A stretch of DNA of 6,827 bases, from positions 1 through 6,827 of the forward strand of contig JAUVZH010000141.1 in the NCBI GenBank assembly GCA_030602675.1, written 5' to 3'. Each line of letters starts with the position of its first letter. The stretch's first letter is position 1. The stretch is from Candidatus Heimdallarchaeota archaeon. GTDB taxonomy: Archaea; Asgardarchaeota; Heimdallarchaeia; JABLTI01. Both the position numbers and the translations under genes were made by a program. Of this stretch, positions 1 through 5,793 are shown one piece after another. The notes under the pieces are model-generated. The model searched no databases. It saw only the letters and a list, made by a program, of their open reading frames with translations, and was not told where the DNA came from.

Positions 1-518
1 AATGCCCAATTGTTGATGATAATATCAAATTTGATTTCATGAGCAGCATCAATCATTACTTCTGTACCCTCAATAGGTGTATCTTGAGTGTAGATGTGCA
101 TAACAAGATGAAGGTCAGCGCCATTGGTAAATCCCAATAGACTTAATGTAATTATCACATGGTCTGGATCAGTATCGTTAATATCACTTAACCAATCTTC
201 AGTAACAAGATTGTAAAATCTGCCACCAACAAGTTCTGTTCGGTCATCAAGAATATCATCATCGCCATAGTACTCTTGAATTTTAACTAATTGGAGTTTA
301 TACATTTCATCAGCATCAGATTGATTTCCATACCACCACATAAGATGCCCTTGACTAGGGATAATCTTGACAGTTAATCCATTAGTTTGAACTGTTATTG
401 CGCCCAAATTTTCGCTAATAGTTACTCCTTCAGATCTAGCAGTTAATTGTGAACCGGCAGATAAGAGGAATAAACTGATTAATGAGATTCCTATTAATGA
501 TTTTTTTAATGTTTTCAT
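1..518 (-). CDS. Secreted protein of unknown function, N-terminal part (runs off the window)
   Basis: The reading frame is open from an ATG at 518 down to the window edge, giving 172 complete codons with no stop, so the C-terminus is missing. The start is supported by an AGGTGGT Shine-Dalgarno motif 9 nt upstream. The N-terminus is a clear Sec-type signal peptide: basic MKTLKKS, then a hydrophobic stretch at residues 8-22, with likely cleavage around residues 21-29. There is no lipobox cysteine. The exported part looks beta-rich, with alternating hydrophobic residues (VTISENLGAITVQTNGLTV). It has an aromatic patch MWWYG near residue 60, an acidic DDDILDD patch near residue 85, and FDIIINNW at the cut end. 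This style recalls cell-surface proteins of Asgard and other archaea, an impression from memory rather than a search. No enzyme motif is visible. It is divergent from tldD and probably functionally separate. Confidence 0.8.
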   Translation of the reverse strand, partial: MKTLKKSLIGISLISLFLLSAGSQLTARSEGVTISENLGAITVQTNGLTVKIIPSQGHLMWWYGNQSDADEMYKLQLVKIQEYYGDDDILDDRTELVGGRFYNLVTEDWLSDINDTDPDHVIITLSLLGFTNGADLHLVMHIYTQDTPIEGTEVMIDAAHEIKFDIIINNWA

Positions 519-527
519 AATAATTTT

Positions 528-534
528 ACCACCT
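528..534 (-). promoter_or_regulatory. Shine-Dalgarno site of the secreted-protein gene
   Basis: On the minus strand the sequence reads AGGTGGT, complementary to the 16S rRNA 3' end, and lies 9 nt before the ATG at 518. It decides the start of this partial gene. Confidence 0.7.
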
Positions 535-598
535 GGGTATTAGTTTAATTGAAACTTTAAGCCACCACTTCATTGTGGAAGAATGGGTTTCTTCTCTG

Positions 599-619
599 TG
601 CGTTCTTTTTAGCAACGCA
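599..619. repeat. Inverted repeat TGCGTT/AACGCA
   Basis: TGCGTT at 599-604 and AACGCA at 614-619 are exact complements around a 9-nt spacer. This is one of the few GC-containing patches in the AT-rich spacer. It could be an operator or a 5'-leader hairpin for the leftward gene, depending on where transcription starts. It has no T-run that would make it a good terminator. Confidence 0.4.
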
Positions 620-797
620 TAAAAGGTGCTCATTGTTTACTGAAACTAGTATAGAACACAGTTGATTTTTAATAATCTCAAACAATGGTTGAGCATGTGT
701 ATGTGAAGGTTCAAAATAGGTTTAGAATACGTTTACAAAAGTGATATTGAACAGATAGCACACTGAAATGAGCTAGTTTCTACTGTTTTGATGGATA

Positions 798-813
798 TTC
801 ATTGTATAATGAA
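798..813. repeat. Inverted repeat TTCATT/AATGAA
   Basis: TTCATT (798-803) and AATGAA (808-813) are exact complements around a 4-nt spacer GTAT. The left arm includes one of the five CATTGT hexamers. It lies about 110 nt upstream of tldD. A two-fold symmetric site of this size fits a dimeric regulator, but AT-rich DNA yields such repeats by chance. Confidence 0.35.
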
Positions 814-824
814 CTGTTTTTCCT

Positions 825-887
825 AAGAAAATAAAATTCATTCATAAGCAGTTGAACGTTCAAGATTCTTAGAAAGAATAATAAATT
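825..887 (+). promoter_or_regulatory. Probable tldD promoter region (two TATA-like candidates)
   Basis: Two purine-rich plus TATA-like stretches precede tldD: AAGAAAATAAAATT (825-838) and AGAAAGAATAATAAATT (871-887). The archaeal rule of about 25 nt from TATA to start site would put transcription starts near 860 or near 908. The first leaves a leader of about 60 nt that contains the palindrome at 852-863. The second leaves almost no leader. The sequence alone does not decide between them. Confidence 0.35.
852..879. promoter_or_regulatory. Paired palindromes upstream of tldD, possible operator
   Basis: TTGAACGTTCAA at 852-863 is a perfect 12-bp palindrome. One base later ATTCTT (865-870) and AAGAAT (874-879) form a second inverted repeat around a 3-nt spacer. 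The pair lies 42-69 nt before the tldD start and touches the proximal TATA-like element, which is where archaeal repressors or activators usually bind. The regulator is unknown. Confidence 0.4.
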
Positions 888-920
888 GATTTGTCTACTC
901 TAACAATGGAGTAATCTACT

Positions 921-2399
921 ATGCGAGATCTCACAGAAAAAGCATTAGAGACTTGCAGCAAGGAAGGAGCTTCGTATGCAGACATACGAATAGTGACGAT
1001 AAAAGACGAGGACATTTCCATCAAGAGAGGGAATATACAAGCGCTTAATATTACCAATATCAAGGGATTTGGAATAAGAACAATAGCTAATGGTGGACTT
1101 GGATTCGCAGGATCGTACTTAGTTACCCCTGAGGAAATTAAAAGGGTAGCGAAACTTGCTGTAAGAATAGGAAAGGCTTCAGGAGCAACGCGAAAGAAGC
1201 CGATAGAATTTGTTGATGTAAAAGCAGTAGAAGATAGTTATAAAACTCCTTTTAAGAAGGATCCGTTCTCTGTTCCAACAGAGGAAAAAATCGAAATTTT
1301 GGTTGAAGTGGATAAGAGGTTGAAAGAATACAATCCTGATGTCATTAAAATGACTCAATCAGATTATCGAGGACATAGAGAAGAGAAAATTTTTGCAAGC
1401 ACAGAAGGAGCCTACATAACACAACAAATAACCTTTGCTGGAGGAGGATTCTCCTGTACAGCAATAAGCCCTGGAACACAACCACAAAGAAGATCATTCC
1501 CTGGATCTTTTAGAGGAAACTTCTCAGCAGAAGGATACGAGTACTTTGAAAGCTTGAATCTCCTTGAGAATGTTGAAAAAACAGCAAAGGAAGCAATTGC
1601 ATTAACAGAAGCAAAAGCATGCCCAACAGAGAAAACAACTCTACTAATAGATGGACATCAATTGATGTTGCAGATCCATGAAAGCTGTGGACATCCTACA
1701 GAGCTAGATAGAGTTTTAGGAACAGAAGCAGCATTCGCAGGAACAAGCTTCATGACTCCAGATCTTCTTGGGAAACTGCAATATGGTAGTGAACATGTCA
1801 ACATGGTAGCAGATTCGACATCGCTAACAGGTTTAGGAACCTACGGTTATGATGACGAAGGAGTAAAAGCCAAAAAAGTTGATCTAGTAAGAGAAGGTCT
1901 TTTTGTAGGATATCAAAGCTCTAGAGAAACTGCAGCAATAATAGGCTTAGAAGAAAGTTCAGCTGGTATGCGAGCGGATAATCCACAAAAACTTCCATTG
2001 GTTAGAATGGTAAATATTAATCTCGAACCAGGAGATTGGAAGAGAGATGAAATAATAGCTGATACCAAGAAAGGAATTCTCATGTCAACAAATAAAAGTT
2101 GGAGTATTGATGATAAACGACTAAACTTCCAATTTGGAACGGAAATTGCTTGGGAAATTGTTAATGGAGAAATAAGCAATATCATAAGGAGCCCAACATA
2201 TACAGCCATCACTCCAGAATTCTGGGGAAGTATGGATGCTCACTCAAAGGATGATTGGAAGCTATTGGGTACTCCAAATTGTGGCAAAGGTCAACCGGGT
2301 CAAGTTATGTATGTTGGTCATGGTTGTGGAACAGCAAGATTCCATAACGTTCGAGTAGGAATAACAAAGGAGGCTACAGCAACCGATGGAGTTCAATAA
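921..2399 (+). CDS. tldD: TldD-type zinc metallopeptidase, catalytic subunit
   Basis: The 492-residue product has the usual length and architecture of TldD (peptidase family U62). The N-terminal domain (about residues 1-130) begins with the family pattern AxYADIRIV and GFGIRTIANGG. The central to C-terminal catalytic domain follows. The metal site is visible as the HExxxH motif in QIHESCGHPTELDR, with His253, Glu254 and His258. The C-terminal cysteine expected as third zinc ligand is in TPNCGKGQP, Cys454. Other family blocks are DDEG near 311-314, SWSIDDKRLNFQFG near 393-406 and the C-terminal FHNVRVG. In Escherichia coli, TldD with TldE forms a heteromeric protease that processes the microcin B17 precursor and degrades the antitoxin CcdA; it probably acts in the cytoplasm on unfolded peptides. 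The substrate here is unknown. GGAG at 908-911, 9 nt before the ATG, supports the start. It overlaps tldE by 14 nt. Ala codons favour GCA, unlike its partner. Confidence 0.93.
   Translation: MRDLTEKALETCSKEGASYADIRIVTIKDEDISIKRGNIQALNITNIKGFGIRTIANGGLGFAGSYLVTPEEIKRVAKLAVRIGKASGATRKKPIEFVDVKAVEDSYKTPFKKDPFSVPTEEKIEILVEVDKRLKEYNPDVIKMTQSDYRGHREEKIFASTEGAYITQQITFAGGGFSCTAISPGTQPQRRSFPGSFRGNFSAEGYEYFESLNLLENVEKTAKEAIALTEAKACPTEKTTLLIDGHQLMLQIHESCGHPTELDRVLGTEAAFAGTSFMTPDLLGKLQYGSEHVNMVADSTSLTGLGTYGYDDEGVKAKKVDLVREGLFVGYQSSRETAAIIGLEESSAGMRADNPQKLPLVRMVNINLEPGDWKRDEIIADTKKGILMSTNKSWSIDDKRLNFQFGTEIAWEIVNGEISNIIRSPTYTAITPEFWGSMDAHSKDDWKLLGTPNCGKGQPGQVMYVGHGCGTARFHNVRVGITKEATATDGVQ
2366..2373 (+). 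promoter_or_regulatory. Strong Shine-Dalgarno site of tldE inside tldD
   Basis: AAAGGAGG lies within the last codons of tldD, 12 nt before the tldE ATG at 2386. It is a near-perfect match to the anti-SD sequence and lets tldE be initiated independently, or together with tldD termination at 2399. The spacing is somewhat long. Confidence 0.65.
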
Positions 2400-3762
2400 G
2401 GAATTATTACTAGAGAAAGGTCAATTTGTTCTGAAAGAAGCTGAAAAACTTGGAGCAACTCAAGCAGAAGTAACCATTTCTATGAGGAATTCAGCTTTAA
2501 CACGTTTAGCAAATAGTATCATTGATCAAAATGTTGCTGAACGTCATGCTACTGTTTCAACCATAATTTATATCGGTAAAAAGAAAGGCTCTACAAGTGT
2601 TGAAGTTCTTGACAAAGACTCACTGAAGCAAGCTATTGAACAAGCTGCTAAAATTGCTAAAATCTCTCCTGAAAATAAAGATTTCAAATCACTTCCTGGT
2701 CCACAAAAATATTCCACTGAAATATCCATTGAAGACTTTGTTTCAAAGAACACCTTAAATGCTACTCCTGAACAAAGAGCTGAATTTGCTACGTTGGCTA
2801 TTGATTCTGCTCATGCTATTGATAAGAGAATCAATGCTGTTGCAGGTGCTATTTCTCACATTGCTGTTGAAAATCTCATTATGAATTCACTTGGTGTTGA
2901 AGCCTATGAGAAAGGCACTGGTAGCAATGTCAATCTGACAGTTCTTGCTGAAGATGGCAAAGAGCAAACAGCTGGTTGGTCTGCAGATAATCGTAAGGAT
3001 TTCACAGAGCTTCATATACAAGAAGTTGCTGAAAAAGCTGCTCGAAAAGCTGCTGACGGTTTTGGTATGAAATACCTTGAACCTGGTGAATATGAAGTCA
3101 TTCTTGAACCAGCTGCTGTTGGTGGTTTGATGTTCTTTATGAGCTATTTCGGTTTTAGTGCTATGATGTACCAGGATTACATTAGTTTCCTTAGAGATAA
3201 AATCGGAGATAAGCTCTTCTCTGAAAAACTTAACTTATGGGATGATTCTTTCGATAAACGACTTGTTTATCAAGCTCTCTTTGATGATGAAGGCTATCCT
3301 AAATCCAAACTTGAGATGATTACCAAAGGTGTTGTCAAGAATCTTGCCTATGATACTCTTACTGCAGATAAAGATGGTGTTAAGAGTACAGGGCATAACG
3401 CTAAATTCAGAGGTCGATCTATGCCATTTCCCGGAAACTTGCTCATTAGTGATGGAAATTCAAACCTTGATGAAATGATCGCTGAAACTAAGAACGGTAT
3501 TTTAGTGACTCACTTCCATTATCAAAATGCAGTCAATCCAACTAAAGGTATTTTCACTGGACTAACAAGAGATGGTGCTTGGTATGTCAAGAACGGAGAA
3601 ATTCAGTATCCATTAAGAACATTGAGATACACTGATAGTGTTCTTAAATTCCTTGCTAACATTGATCTTATTGGTAAATATATGGATTTGAATGACACTC
3701 AAGCAAAAGTTCCTCCAATGAAACTTCCAGCATTCACTATATCTGGTTCTCAAAAGGAATAA
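2386..3762 (+). CDS. tldE: TldE/PmbA-type partner subunit of the TldD peptidase
   Basis: The 458-residue product matches the TldE (PmbA) branch of the same family. It shares the N-terminal domain (AxEVTISMRNSALTRLANS, residues 27-44) and the core block GEYEVILEPAAVGGLMFF (234-251). FDDEGYPKSKLEMITKGVVKN (299-319) and the terminal RTLRYTDSVLKFLANID (411-427) are also present. There is no HExxxH where TldD has its zinc site, as expected: in the E. coli complex TldD carries the metal and TldE is non-catalytic but needed for activity and substrate handling. Its start lies 14 nt inside the end of tldD in another frame, so the two are co-transcribed and probably translationally coupled for 1:1 assembly. 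Ala codons are mostly GCT (about 32 GCT to 9 GCA by hand count), the reverse of tldD. A hairpin plus T-run follows directly after the stop. Confidence 0.92.
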   Translation: MEFNKELLLEKGQFVLKEAEKLGATQAEVTISMRNSALTRLANSIIDQNVAERHATVSTIIYIGKKKGSTSVEVLDKDSLKQAIEQAAKIAKISPENKDFKSLPGPQKYSTEISIEDFVSKNTLNATPEQRAEFATLAIDSAHAIDKRINAVAGAISHIAVENLIMNSLGVEAYEKGTGSNVNLTVLAEDGKEQTAGWSADNRKDFTELHIQEVAEKAARKAADGFGMKYLEPGEYEVILEPAAVGGLMFFMSYFGFSAMMYQDYISFLRDKIGDKLFSEKLNLWDDSFDKRLVYQALFDDEGYPKSKLEMITKGVVKNLAYDTLTADKDGVKSTGHNAKFRGRSMPFPGNLLISDGNSNLDEMIAETKNGILVTHFHYQNAVNPTKGIFTGLTRDGAWYVKNGEIQYPLRTLRYTDSVLKFLANIDLIGKYMDLNDTQAKVPPMKLPAFTISGSQKE

Positions 3763-3797
3763 ATTATGGGGATGTCTCCCTATAATCTCTTTTTTTT
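3763..3797 (+). terminator. Hairpin with T-run after tldE
   Basis: Immediately after the tldE stop, ATTATGGG (3763-3770) pairs with CCC-ATAAT (3778-3786, one bulged T at 3781) across a 7-nt loop, then TCTCT leads into eight T's at 3790-3797. Archaeal RNA polymerase mainly needs the T-run, so the hairpin may be incidental. It occupies the whole 36-bp gap to the convergent hydrolase gene. On the minus strand there is no comparable T-run. Confidence 0.6.
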
Positions 3798-3798
3798 A

Positions 3799-4785
3799 TT
3801 ACTTCTCTCTTTTTAGGTTTATTTCGAATTGAGCTAGGGATTTAGGTAGCTTTTCTTTCTTAGTTACTTTTGCAAATTCCAATCCAATAACACCATTCAG
3901 CATTTCGCGTTTCTCTTCTTCAGTGGGCATGTAAATGTATCTCCCTTTGGGTATATCTTTGGTAATTTCTTCAAAAATTTCATCAGGATGGTGTCGATCA
4001 AAAGGACCATGGAAAAGAAAAATTTCTTCTTCAATCTTTGGCAATTCACTCTTTATGTTAAATTTAAAATTCTGTAGACTTGATTTGCGCCATTTCCAAG
4101 GAGTAGAACCTTTAACAAAGTCGATTACTCTTTCTCTTTGTGTTTGGTTTTTCATACCTGCTAGAATTATGTTAGCTAATACCATTCTCAAAATTCCAAT
4201 AACAAATGAAGGTACAACAGTTATTGCTCGTATCCAGTTCTTATAAAAAGCCCATTCAATAAAAGGATCAAAAACAACTATCGTTGGAGCATTGAGTGTT
4301 TTATCAAGTAATCCTTGAAGAACTATACCGCCACAGTAGCTTGATCCAAAGAGCACGAAATCTTGTTTATCTAATCCAAGATATCTTATAGCAAGACCAA
4401 TATCCTTTGCTGTTCGTTTAATCGTAAGATCTGCTTTAAATCGTTTTTTTATTTTACTTGATGTTTTCTCTCGAGTTTCAAGAAAGTAATATTCACACTT
4501 TTCAAATAACGGTACAGTAAAATCCTTCCATGACCACAATGTCGAATTAAAACCTGGAACAAACAGTATAGGTCGTTTAGTTATTGGATTTTTAGGTTTA
4601 TGGTGAAAGACCTGTATTTCATCATCTTCTACAGGAATATAAAATGAATTACATATACCTTCTTCGTAAAAATCAGGCACTTCACTATCGTTTACTTTGA
4701 TTAGTTCATCAATTTTCTTCAATTGCTCTTCTGTGACTTTGCTTTCCTTATACGATGCGTTCACAATAATTCTATCTCCTGCCAT
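3799..4785 (-). CDS. Alpha/beta-hydrolase-fold protein, third and most divergent tandem copy
   Basis: From ATG 4785 the product has 328 residues and no signal peptide, so it is cytosolic. Fold landmarks are the oxyanion-type turn FVPGFNS (75-81), the nucleophile elbow GSSYCGG with Ser149, and FDPF (172-175) after the next strand. The beta7 acid motif HGPFDRHHP contains Asp263. A hydrophobic stretch (about 187-210) corresponds to the lid region. No histidine occurs after His266, so the usual catalytic base after beta8 is absent. Family-private motifs shared with the two upstream genes are ETREKTSSKIKKR, MKNQTQRER and PWKWRK. A TTG at 4827 gives a form 14 residues longer that overlaps the previous gene by 26 nt, but it has no SD. 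The paralogues align from the ATG, which lies 16 nt after the upstream stop, so translation may be coupled. The substrate is unknown; hydrolase, acyltransferase or non-catalytic roles are all open. Confidence 0.82.
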   Translation of the reverse strand: MAGDRIIVNASYKESKVTEEQLKKIDELIKVNDSEVPDFYEEGICNSFYIPVEDDEIQVFHHKPKNPITKRPILFVPGFNSTLWSWKDFTVPLFEKCEYYFLETREKTSSKIKKRFKADLTIKRTAKDIGLAIRYLGLDKQDFVLFGSSYCGGIVLQGLLDKTLNAPTIVVFDPFIEWAFYKNWIRAITVVPSFVIGILRMVLANIILAGMKNQTQRERVIDFVKGSTPWKWRKSSLQNFKFNIKSELPKIEEEIFLFHGPFDRHHPDEIFEEITKDIPKGRYIYMPTEEEKREMLNGVIGLEFAKVTKKEKLPKSLAQFEINLKREK

Positions 4786-4801
4786 CAATGAGATCTTGTG
4801 G

Positions 4802-5770
4802 TTAACCTTTATGTATGGGAATTTCAAAAGATTTCAGACTTTCGGGTATTCCATCATTTTTAGTTTTCATAGCAAATTCAGTAGCAATAACTCCTGCCAA
4901 AAGTTCACGATCTTCATCTTTAGTTTCCATAAAGATAAATCGACCCTTTGGTATTGCTTTTGCAAAATTGTAGTAATCAATTCTTGGATGATACTTATCT
5001 AATGGACCATGACAAATGAACAGTTCTGACTTAATCTCTGATAAATCATTAGTGATATCAAATTTCTTGTTTTGAAAGAAGCTCTGTTTAAACTTCCAAG
5101 GTTCTGCTCCTTGTAAAAATGCAACCATTCTATCTTTTTGTGCTTGATTTTCCATTCTTGCTAAGGAAATTTTAGCAAATATTGTTCTCATTGGTGATAA
5201 TATGAAAAGAGGAACAATTCGCATCATTACATTTGAAAAGAAATCTCCATAAATCCAATTTGTGACGGGATCAAATATTACAACAGTTGGTGGTTCTATT
5301 AACTGAAGAATTAAAGATTGAAAAATAACTGCACCACCATAACTAGCTCCATATAATACATGGTCTCTTTTGCTTAAACCGAGATAATCTATAACCTCAG
5401 GTAAATCTCTTGCAGATTGTTCTACATCTAAACGTACTTTTCTATTTCGTTTTATTTTACTTGAAGCCTTCTCTCGTGTTTCAAGATAGAAGTATTCACC
5501 GATACCATGTTGAGGTACATGAAAATCTTTCCAAGTAAATGGTGCTGCCACATAACCGGCGAGAAAGATTATTGGTCTTTTTGTTAGATTCTTTTCTGGT
5601 TTGTGGTGAAAGACTTTCAATTCACCATTTTTTACAGGTACATATATTACTTCATTCACTCCTTCTTCACAAAACATAGGCACGTCTCTTCTACCTTTGT
5701 CTAGGTAAGTGTTTATCGTCTGTTTTTGTTCAGTGGTAAGATTGAATATCTGGTTGTTATTTTCGGACAT
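4802..5770 (-). CDS. Alpha/beta-hydrolase-fold protein, second tandem copy
   Basis: From ATG 5770 the product has 322 residues and appears cytosolic. It is the only copy with a textbook GxSxG elbow: GASYGGA, Ser143. Other landmarks are FLAGYVAAPFTW (69-80) at the oxyanion position, FDPVTNW (166-172) and the beta7 acid motif HGPLDKYHP with Asp258. The only later histidine is His320, two residues from the end and not conserved, so the canonical catalytic histidine is missing. It shares ETREKASSKIKR, MENQAQKDR, PWKFKQ and the C-terminal EDRELLAGVIATEFA block with its neighbours. The TTG at 5785 would add five residues, but GGAG at 5780-5783 falls inside that extension and is correctly spaced for the ATG, so the ATG is preferred. 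It follows the first copy after 23 nt in the same operon. No substrate can be inferred. Confidence 0.85.
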   Translation of the reverse strand: MSENNNQIFNLTTEQKQTINTYLDKGRRDVPMFCEEGVNEVIYVPVKNGELKVFHHKPEKNLTKRPIIFLAGYVAAPFTWKDFHVPQHGIGEYFYLETREKASSKIKRNRKVRLDVEQSARDLPEVIDYLGLSKRDHVLYGASYGGAVIFQSLILQLIEPPTVVIFDPVTNWIYGDFFSNVMMRIVPLFILSPMRTIFAKISLARMENQAQKDRMVAFLQGAEPWKFKQSFFQNKKFDITNDLSEIKSELFICHGPLDKYHPRIDYYNFAKAIPKGRFIFMETKDEDRELLAGVIATEFAMKTKNDGIPESLKSFEIPIHKG

Positions 5771-5779
5771 AATACAAAT

Positions 5780-5783
5780 CTCC
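5780..5783 (-). promoter_or_regulatory. Shine-Dalgarno site fixing the start of the second hydrolase gene
   Basis: GGAG on the minus strand lies 9 nt before ATG 5770. An upstream TTG start at 5785 would place this SD inside the coding region, so the site argues for the shorter protein. Confidence 0.65.
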
Positions 5784-5793
5784 AATTTGGCTT

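Larger units (their letters stand above)
519..920. other. Divergent intergenic region with inverted repeats, no gene
   Basis: This 402-bp stretch separates the leftward secreted-protein gene from rightward tldD and must hold both promoters. I see no coding gene, tRNA or other known RNA. Leftward TATA-like candidates on the minus strand are CTTAAAGT (554-561) and CCTTTTATGC (617-626), both weak. It also carries the inverted repeats listed separately, a small CTCAA/TTGAG hairpin at 677-693, and a CCAC/GTGG hairpin at 565-578. The hexamer CATTGT or its complement ACAATG occurs at 571-576, 631-636, 682-687, 800-805 and 903-908. Confidence 0.6.

Noticed and set aside
685..744. Plus-strand 19-codon frame starting MVEHVYVKV in the intergenic region, considered as a precursor peptide for TldDE
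   Set aside because: There is no SD, no Cys/Ser/Thr-rich core and no modification enzyme nearby. Length is within chance for this composition.
642..780. Distant inverted repeat GAAACTAG (642-649) and CTAGTTTC (773-780)
   Set aside because: 8 bp separated by more than 120 nt with poor flanks is expected by chance in AT-rich DNA.
906..914. Mini-frame ATG-GAG-TAA overlapping the tldD SD
   Set aside because: Two codons formed by the SD sequence itself; no evidence of translation or attenuation.
1913..2212. Minus-strand open frame of 99 codons inside tldD
   Set aside because: It lies wholly in the strongly conserved TldD catalytic domain and has no SD or recognisable motif, so it is a shadow. 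The same applies to the minus frames at 869-1063 and 2568-2753 and the plus frames at 3935-4246 and 4697-5002.
921..3762. A RiPP or toxin-antitoxin locus around tldDE
   Set aside because: E. coli TldDE acts on microcin B17 and CcdA, but no precursor, cyclodehydratase, transporter or toxin gene lies in the window.
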